Source: Hypoxylon rubiginosum
Lineage: Eukaryota; Ascomycota; Sordariomycetes; Xylariales; Hypoxylaceae
DNA length: 64,000 nucleotides
NCBI GenBank assembly: GCA_902806565.1
Contig: CADCXA010000020.1
Location: forward strand, 24,828-88,827
Reading direction: 5' to 3'
Shown: in pieces, positions 55,362 to 64,000 of the stretch
Position numbering within the stretch: the stretch's first letter is position 1
Layout: each line of letters begins with the position of its first letter
The notes under the pieces: generated by a model
What the model was told of the DNA's origin: nothing
Databases searched by the model: none
Seen by the model: only the letters and a program-made list of their open reading frames with translations
Program-made: the position numbers and the translations under genes

Positions 55362-58300
55362 GTATTAATCGCCGTATCTTATTATAATACCTTATTTTTT
55401 TTTTATTATTATTATATATTTAACTAATTGTTTTATTTTATTTTTATTAGATTTTTATTATTTAATTAGTTTAATAATATAAGAAATATTTTTTAAAAAG
55501 CCTTTTAAAATATTAAATCTTTATTTAATAATAATAAAATTTATAATATTATTAATAATACTTTGTTGTATTATTTATAATATATTATTTATATATAATA
55601 AATAATATTTTATTTTAGTTTTTTAAAAATATTATTAAATATATTATAATAATTTTATTTATTATTAAAAAACAACGTTTTTTTTTTATTATCCTTTTTT
55701 TTAATTACTTAAATTAAGATTTTACTTTTTTTAATATATAAATTTATATAAATTTAAATATATATTTTAATTTAATAATAATTATAAAATATCTTTTATT
55801 ATTTTTATAATAAATTTTTAAATTTTAGTTTTTTTATTATTTAAAATATATTTATTTTTAAAAAGATAGTTTAGTTTAATTAATAAAATTAAATTATTTT
55901 TTATAAAAAAGTTTAAGTTAATTAAGTTTAAATTAATATAACTTATTATTAAAAATAATATTTTTAACTATAAAATTTTTATATTTAAGTTTTAAAAAAT
56001 AAAGTTATTAATTAAAATATAAGTAATTTAATTGTTATAAACTATTTATTTTATATTAATATATTTTTATTTAAATTATTTAATAATAGTTAATTTTAAT
56101 TTTTTTTAATAATTTTTTTTCTTTATTTTTATAAGATCTTATTTTTAATAATATGTTTTTTTTTAAATTAACTTAAAAAATTATTTTTATATAAATTACT
56201 TGTTTTAATTTAAATTAAAAAAATTTATATAATTAATTAATATTAATTAAAAGTTTTAATATTAATTATATTATTTTTATAAATAATATTTTATTAATAA
56301 GCTTTAAATTTTTTTTATTTAAAAAATTTAAAAAAACTTTAAATAATTATAAAACCTTTAAGATATTATTTATAAATTTTATTTATAAGATGTTTATATT
56401 TTTAATTTACGCTCCAGCCTTTTTTTTTATTTATAAAATAAATAAAATTAATAAGTTTTAAAGATTTATTAAATTTACTATAATATAAATAAAAGTTAAA
56501 AAATATATAATTTTAATTATTAACTTAAAATTTTATATTTATTATTTTAAATTTAATAATATTTTTTTTAATAATAAATTTTATAACACTTTAATTAATA
56601 TTATTTTAATTGTTAATAAAATTAAATATTATATTAAATACTTTTTATTAATATTAAAATAATTTAAATTTATTTAGTTATTATTAATTAAAATAAAAAA
56701 CGTAAATATAAATAAAAAATATAAAAATATAAAACTATAAATATAAGAATAATAATTTTATAAAAAAAATAAATTAAATAAAAGCTATATAATAAAACTA
56801 ATACCTGTAAAAATATTATAAAAGTTTTAACTTAACGTTATATTTATAAAAATAAAAATAAAAAAAACGTTTAATTATTATTTATTTAATATAATAAAAA
56901 AACTTATAAATTTTTATTTTAAGTGTTTTAATAATAAATTTATTTATTATAAACTATTTTATTAAAGCTTTTAATAAATACGAAACTTTTTTATTTAAAA
57001 CTTAATATATTATAAAGTAATTTACTTATATAATTTAAAGTATTTTAATATTTTAAATATATAAATAAATTAACTGAAATTTACGTTATATTTAATTTTT
57101 TATTTTTAGTAATTAAATATAAAAATTTAGATATTAATATTTCCTAGCTTTTAATTATTATTTAAAATTAAGTTATTATAAAATATATTATTTACTTTAA
57201 TATTATTTAAAAACTTAACTAATATTTATAAAAAAAAAAAATATATTTTATTATTTATTATTATTATATTTAATATTACGTTAAATAATATTAAAACACA
57301 GTTTTATATATTTTAATAAAACTGAAATAAAAACCGTGGTAAATATTTTATTATTTATTTTATTAATCTTTTTTTATTATTAAAATAAGAATAATATAAA
57401 AAATTATATATATATATTTTTAATATATTTTTATAAATTAAAGAAAAAAAGAAAAATATATTAAATATTATAATTATATTATATTTTTTATATTTAACTG
57501 TAATTAAAATAAAATAAGATAAAAAAATAAGTAAAATAATAAATATAAATAATAACATAAAAATAATAAAAAATCCGTTATTATAAAATTAATTAAATTC
57601 GAAAAATTTATTAAATTTAAAAAAATTAGCTTAAAATATAATAATAATTTATTTTAAATCTTTAAAGTAATTTAAAAAATTTTTAAAAAATACTTTTTAT
57701 TTAAAAAATAACGAAATATAAAAAAATAAAATAAGTTATAAAAAATTAATATGTTTTAAAAAAAGTTAATATATTATAATAATATAAAGTAATTTTATAT
57801 TTTAAGGTTTTAAAATTATATTTTTATATAAGTTAAATAATTAAAAAGATATTATTTTTATAATTATTATAATTTATAAATCTTTTTATTTATTAATTAT
57901 TTTTTTAAATTAAAATAATAATTATTTCTTTATAGTTTAATTTATTTAATTAAGGTTTTATATAATTACTTTTAATATTTATTTATATATTTAAAAAAAG
58001 CTAATAAATATTTTTTTTAATAAATTATATAACTTAAAAAATAAAAAAATATATAATAATAATAGATTTTTAATTAAAATAAAATTATAATTTAAAGTGG
58101 GGTAATTTAAAAAAATATTTATATTTTAATTTTAGTTTTAATATTATTTTATTACTTTATATTTTCCCTTATAAAAGTTTAAATAAAATTAATAATTATT
58201 AAACTATAAATTTAAAAGCTTAATTATTTTATAATATAATAAAAAATATTATATTTTTAAATATATATATTATTAAATTCTTATAAAATTATTTCACTTT

Positions 58301-61300
58301 TTATTAATTAATATTATAAATATTAAAAAGTTAAATTAAACTAAGTTTTATAATTATAAAATTATAAGTTAATAAAAATCTAATGTTAATAATTATAATT
58401 ATAAATAACTACTTTTATTTAAAAATTAAATTAAATATATAATTAATTTTATATTTAATATTATATTTTTTTTTTATAAGTAAAAGTAATATAATATTTT
58501 AATTAAATATAATATAACTTAAAGTTTAAAATAAGTTATAATAATATTATATATTTTTTTAAATTATTTAAAAAAACAATTAAAAATTAAAATTAAATAA
58601 GTAATTTATTTTATTAATTCTTTTTATTATATTATAATAAACTATTAAATAATTTTATTATTTTATTATATATATATTTTAATGTAATTTAAATATAATC
58701 TATAAAAAATGTTTTTTTATTTTAATATAATTAATATTTTTTATAAGAAAAAACGCTGGGTATTTATATATAAAATAATCTAGTTATTTAACTGGCTTTT
58801 ATTTTAAACTATTAAAAAGTGTTTTTAAAAATATAAAAAATATTAAATAATAAATATTATATAATTAACTTTAAGTTATTATTAAAATAAATAAAACTTA
58901 AGGTTTTTATTTTTTATTAATATTTTTTTTATTATTAGATATTATTTTAATAAAACTTATAATTTTTTTATTTAATTTAATATATATTAATTAATTTATA
59001 GTTAATATTATATAAAAAATAATAAATATAATATAACATTATAAAATTTAAAAAAATATAGTTAATTTATAAAAGGGTAAAAAAAAAATATTTAACGTAT
59101 ATTTATACCGTTATTAAATTAAATATTTACTTATATATTAAAAAAAAAAAAATTTAAATAGAAATTAATATATATTATAAATAATTATAATTATAATTTT
59201 TTATTATTATTATTTTACTTAGATTTATCTTATATATTTTATAATAAATTAAATTAATTTAATATATTATTTTTCTTTTTAATATAATATTATTTTAATT
59301 ATTAAAATAAAAAAATAAGTACCTATCTTTTTAATAAAAATAGTTATTAAAAAATATATTAATAAGTTAGTTTTTAGTTTAATTAAATTAAAAATATCCG
59401 AAATTTAATAATTATAAAATCAAGTTTAATATAATTTAAACTATTATAAGTTTTTATATTTTTAATTTTATAGTTATATTTATTATTAAATAAAAAATAT
59501 TATTATATTATTTATATATATAAATTTTATAAAAAAAGTTAAAGTATATATTATAAATAAAAGATAAATCCTGGTTAAAAAAATATGTTTTAAAAAGTAA
59601 TTAACTTAGTTTTAAAAATATAAGATATTTTATTAAAACATTTTAAATAAATATATTAAATTTATATTAAAATAATTTATAATTACTTTTTTAATTATTA
59701 AATATACTAGTTATTTTATAATTTTTATTATTTTTAAAGCTTATTTATTATAAATAAAAAGAATTATAATATTATCTTATATTAAAAATATAATAAATAA
59801 TATTATAATATAATAAAAAAGGGGAGGGGGAAAAAAAGGTGATAAATTTAAACTTTTTTATTTTTATTATATAATTGTTTTTTAAATATATTAACTTTAA
59901 AAGGTAATGTAAAAATAAATATACTAATTATATTTAAAAAAAAAAAAATTCTTATATTTATAATAATAATATTTATAAGTAATATAAAGGTATTTTTACG
60001 ATGTTAAAAAAGTTAAATTTAATAAATTCTTTTAAAAACCGATATATATAAAATAAATTAAATAATATCTTTTAAATTATCTAGTAATAATATAAAAAAT
60101 AATAAAATAATTAAAATATTTTAAACTACTTATTATAATAAAAACAATAAATATAAATTTTAAAAAAAACTATAAAAAGGTAAAAAAAATAATAATTAAG
60201 TTATTTATTTTAATAATTTATTTCTTTTAAATTAAATTTATATTATAAAAATTATTATTTTAGTTTAAAATTTATACTTTTTATTTATATTTTTTTTATT
60301 ACTTAGTTTTATTATTTAATTTTATTATTTAATTTGTTTTTTTATTTTATTATTACTTATAATATTATTAAAAAGTTTTAAAAGTTTAATATTTATATAT
60401 TTAAATATATAAAATTTATTATAATAAATAAATAGTTTTTATTAAATTTTATATAATAATAAAAAAAGTTTTTTAAAGTAAAAGTTTTTATAAATAAAAC
60501 GTATATAATTAAAGAAAATCCATATATACTTTTTATAATTATAGTTATATAATTTATAAAAAAATTTTATAACGTTATTTTAATATTCTTATTTTTTTTA
60601 AAGTAAATAAATTAAATCCTTTATATTTTTAGCTTTAAATTTATAATTAAAATAAATTATTTTAATATAATAAATTATTTTTATTATAATATATTAATAA
60701 ATAAAAAATATATTATTAATATTTTTTTAAAAATAATATATAAAAGTATATAATTAAATTAAATATTAATATAAACTGTTAAAATAAAATAATTAATATA
60801 ATAAAATTTTAAAAATTTTAAGATTATTATATTTTTATAATAATACGTAGAATTTACACTTATATTTTATTAGTAAATACTTTTAGTTAATTAAAATAAA
60901 AATTAAATTTTTAGTATAAAATTAGTTTATTTATTTATAAAATATATTTAAAATATTTAGATATTTATATTATAAAAATTAAAATAAACTAAAATCTATA
61001 AGGTTTATAATAAAATAAATTTAGTAAAAAACTAGGTTAAAAAATAAAAATAAAAATAATTAATATAAAAAAAATATTTATTAATTATTTAATTAAAATA
61101 TAAAGTTTTATTTAATTAAATATACCTTAATTACCTTTTATTTATTTCTTATATTTTATATAAATTTCTTTTAAATTTATTTTTTATATATAAATAATAT
61201 ATAAAAAAATATATAATATAATATATATAAATTATAAAATATAAAAAAAAAGCCGATATTATATAAAAACCCACGAAATATATATATTATTATTACTTTT

Positions 61301-61700
61301 AAAACTAAAAATATAACACACTTAACTAAATATATTATTTATAAAATTATAATTTAATATTTAATATATTAAGTATATAAAACATTAAAATATTTATATT
61401 TAAATAAATTTAAATATAGCTTTGGTTATATTATTTTATAATTACTTAAAAAAAACATTATTATAATAATTAGAAAAAAAAAATTACTTATTAATTATAA
61501 CGTTAATATTAATAAAAGCTCCTTATTTTATTTATATTTATATAATTAAATCACTTAATTAATAAATAAATATTATTAAAATTTAAAATTATATATATAT
61601 AAATTAAGAAATTAATAATATATAATTTTTTATTAAATTTATATATTATTTATAATATAAATATAATTTATTTTAATATTAATATTAAATTATTATAAAA

Positions 61701-61744
61701 TTATTATTAAGTTATAATTAAATTATAATTAAATTATAATTAAA
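61701..61744. repeat. 11-bp unit array, four units
   Basis: TTATTATTAAG followed by TTATAATTAAA three times. The unit is a close variant of that at 54324-54378. Confidence 0.6.
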
Positions 61745-64000
61745 CTTTAAACTATAGATAATATAAATTTATATTATTAAAAAAAATAAAAAGAAAAAAT
61801 CAAATATTAATATATTTTAAAAAAAACTAAAAAGTTTTTATTATAAAAATTTATATCAATAAATAAAAAAATAATTATATAATATTATATAAAATAAAAA
61901 AAATAAAAACAAGCTCATTTAATATTACTTAGTTTTAAACTTATAATTAAACTAATTTAAAATGTAATTTATATTAAAAAAGAAAAAAAAAAAACTAATT
62001 AAAATTATTTAATTATTATTTTTAATAAAAAGTTCTTTTAATAATTAAATTAAACCTTTATTAAAATGTTTAGTTAATTTTAATATAATTATAATTAAAA
62101 TATTATTATTATTATAAGTTATAATATTAAAATTACTATTTTTTATATTATTAATTAAATAAAATATAAATAATATAAACTTAGAATTAATTATTAAAAG
62201 AAAGTTTAATTAACGTTATAATAAAAAAATATAATAATTTATATTATAAGTTTAAAATATAAATATAAATAACTTTATATTATTATTTAATAAAAAAATT
62301 AACTGTTTATAATAAAATAAAAGTTTAATTTTAATATTATTTTTATTTTTATTTAATATTAATTAAGAATGTTTTTTTAAATAATTATTTTTATATATAT
62401 TAAAATTATTATTATTATATTAATTATTATTATAATAATTAATAATAAGTTAATAATAAATAAAATTAATAAAAGTAACATTTAATATATTTATATTAAA
62501 ATTAATATAAAAAGTAACATTTAAATTAATATTAAAACTATATAATAATTTAATAATATTTTTTAACTTAATAAAATTATAAATACTCCTAGCTTAATTT
62601 TTTTTAATATAAAAACGTTTAATAAAACTGGTATTTAAATTAGTTTTTTACTTTTTATAATATTTTTTAAAAGGTGATTTATTAATATAAATATAATAAT
62701 TTATATTTAAAACAATTTAAGTAATATAAAAATATAATTTTGTTTTTTTTTTTTATAATTAATATATTTTTTAAACTAAGAATAAACTATATAAAACAAG
62801 TAAATATAAATTATAAAAGAACCTTAAAAAATAAAAAATATAATTTTTTATAAAATAAATAATAAAATTTAAAAATAATATTAAAACTTTTATTATTATT
62901 ATAAAAGAAATAATAAAATAAACTATATATAATAAAATCACTAAAAAATAATTAAAAAAAGAAAAATAAAATAATTATAATTAATAATATAATATAGGTT
63001 TTTCCGAATATAAATAAAATTAAAAAAATTATTAATTATATTATTATTTTTATTTTTTAAAAGCTTTTTTTAATAAACTTTTATATGGTTTATATTAAAT
63101 TATTAATTAGTAACTTATAAAATAATATAAGCTTATTTTACACTTTAAATAATATTTATAATATAATAAATTTTATTATAAATAATAATTATTTTATAAC
63201 TTATTAATATATTTATATAAATAATTAAATTATTTTTATTAAAAGAAATTTATTATATAAATAGATCCTAATAATAAAAAGGATAATTATATAATATTAT
63301 TTAAATATTTTAAATACGTTAAATTAATAACGTATTTAAAACTTTATTATTATTAATTAAAAAAAATCATAATTATTTTTAAGGCTTAAATATTATTTTA
63401 AAAAAATCTTAATATTTAAATAAAAATACAATTAAATATAATAATTTATTATAATAATTAAAGTTAAAAATATTAAAGTTAAAAACAATATAAATAAAAA
63501 TAATATAATTTAAAGTTTTATTAATTATATTAACTTTTATATTATTTATATACTAAGAAATTTAAAATTAATATTTACTTTTATATAAAATATTATTAAT
63601 TAAAATTAAAATATAGTTAGTTAAATTAAAAGAAAATAAAAAATAAAATATATTAATATTATTTATTTATTTTTTATTATTATTTTATATATTTTTTACT
63701 ATAATATAATAAATATAATAAATAAAATTATAATATATATTTTTATTATTAAAAATATAAGTCGTGAAAATTAAAAGGGTATTAAAATAATTAAAATAAT
63801 AAAAACTAATTATTTTAAATAACTATATTTATTTTTTATTTTAAAAAAATAAAGTAAAAATAAATAGTTTTAAACTTATTATTAAAATTAAAAATATTTA
63901 TTATAATAATTAATTATAAAATATAAAATAATATTTATAAAATTATTAATATTTTTTTAAAACTACTAAAAAATAAATAAATAAAAAGTATTAAATTATT

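Larger units (their letters stand above)
45622..64000. other. RIP-mutated AT-rich block without genes
   Basis: More than 18 kb in which most lines of 60 bases hold only a few G or C. In the sample 48901-49080 I counted ten C: one is followed by A, six by T, one by C and two by G. In that sample no G is preceded by T. Loss of CpA and TpG with gain of TpA is the mark of RIP, which turns C to T in repeated DNA. Only one frame of 60 or more codons appears (57355-57558, minus) and it looks like chance. Runs such as CCC and GGGG survive where no CpA existed. This is transposon-derived, probably heterochromatic, DNA. It could be subtelomeric or centromeric. Confidence 0.8.

Noticed and set aside
57355..57558. 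67-codon minus-strand frame in the AT block
   Set aside because: Almost only Ile, Leu, Phe, Tyr, Lys and Asn, as expected from random AT-rich DNA.
45622..64000. Mitochondrial DNA or an integrated mitochondrial fragment
   Set aside because: No mitochondrial gene, rRNA or tRNA is visible, and the base context shows RIP-type loss of CpA/TpG rather than uniform AT bias.
45622..64000. Centromere
   Set aside because: AT-rich RIP DNA also forms centromeres in some fungi, but the telomere-like repeat and the short span seen cannot decide this.

Overview
This window looks like nuclear DNA of a filamentous ascomycete (Pezizomycotina, probably Sordariomycetes). The genes carry short GT-AG introns of about 50-95 bp, often with CTAAC-type branch sites. 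Two regulators are of the fungal Zn(II)2Cys6 type. There is a fungal highly reducing polyketide synthase (HR-PKS), and the last 18 kb looks heavily mutated by RIP (repeat-induced point mutation). No species can be named from the sequence alone.

Layout. 1-667: 3' end of a flavin monooxygenase-like gene. 3.4-5.8 kb: first Zn2Cys6 regulator. 7.2-36.6 kb: a probable biosynthetic gene cluster. In order it holds a membrane-anchored ABM-type (DUF4188/Af470-like) monooxygenase, a DUF3237 protein, a PaxM-like FAD monooxygenase, a 14-TM-type MFS exporter, a secreted GMC oxidoreductase, a zinc alcohol dehydrogenase, an Old Yellow Enzyme, a frameshifted phosphotransferase-like gene, a 2387-residue HR-PKS (KS-AT-DH-remnant MT-ER-KR-ACP, no release domain) and a short-chain dehydrogenase. 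An intron-containing tRNA-Gly(CCC) lies between the PKS and the dehydrogenase. 37.1-39.2 kb: second Zn2Cys6 regulator, divergent from the dehydrogenase. 40.4-45.4 kb: a glycosylated membrane protein of unknown function and a TPR protein, both apparently intronless.

Working model (inference): the PKS makes a linear, partly reduced, unmethylated chain. The FAD and ABM monooxygenases oxygenate it, the OYE, ADH and SDR adjust C=C and carbonyl groups, the GMC enzyme completes an oxidation in the secretory pathway or outside the cell, and the MFS protein exports it. The strongest regulatory clue is a 13-bp word, TAAGGATGCCCTC. It occurs three times, upstream of the PKS, upstream of the ADH, and in the divergent promoter of the FAD monooxygenase and the MFS gene. 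I found no other full copy. A second set of four CCGCGG-like sites lies between the SDR and the second regulator.

45.6-64 kb: just after four copies of a telomere-like GGGGTTA unit the DNA becomes an AT desert with almost no CpA or TpG and no credible gene. It contains a 181-bp direct repeat pair 5618 bp apart that differs at 18 sites, all transitions. That is what RIP on the two ends of an LTR-type element would leave. It also contains a 48-bp tandem repeat, several 11-bp-period arrays and a small inverted-repeat island. The cluster therefore sits beside transposon-derived, probably subtelomeric or heterochromatic DNA.
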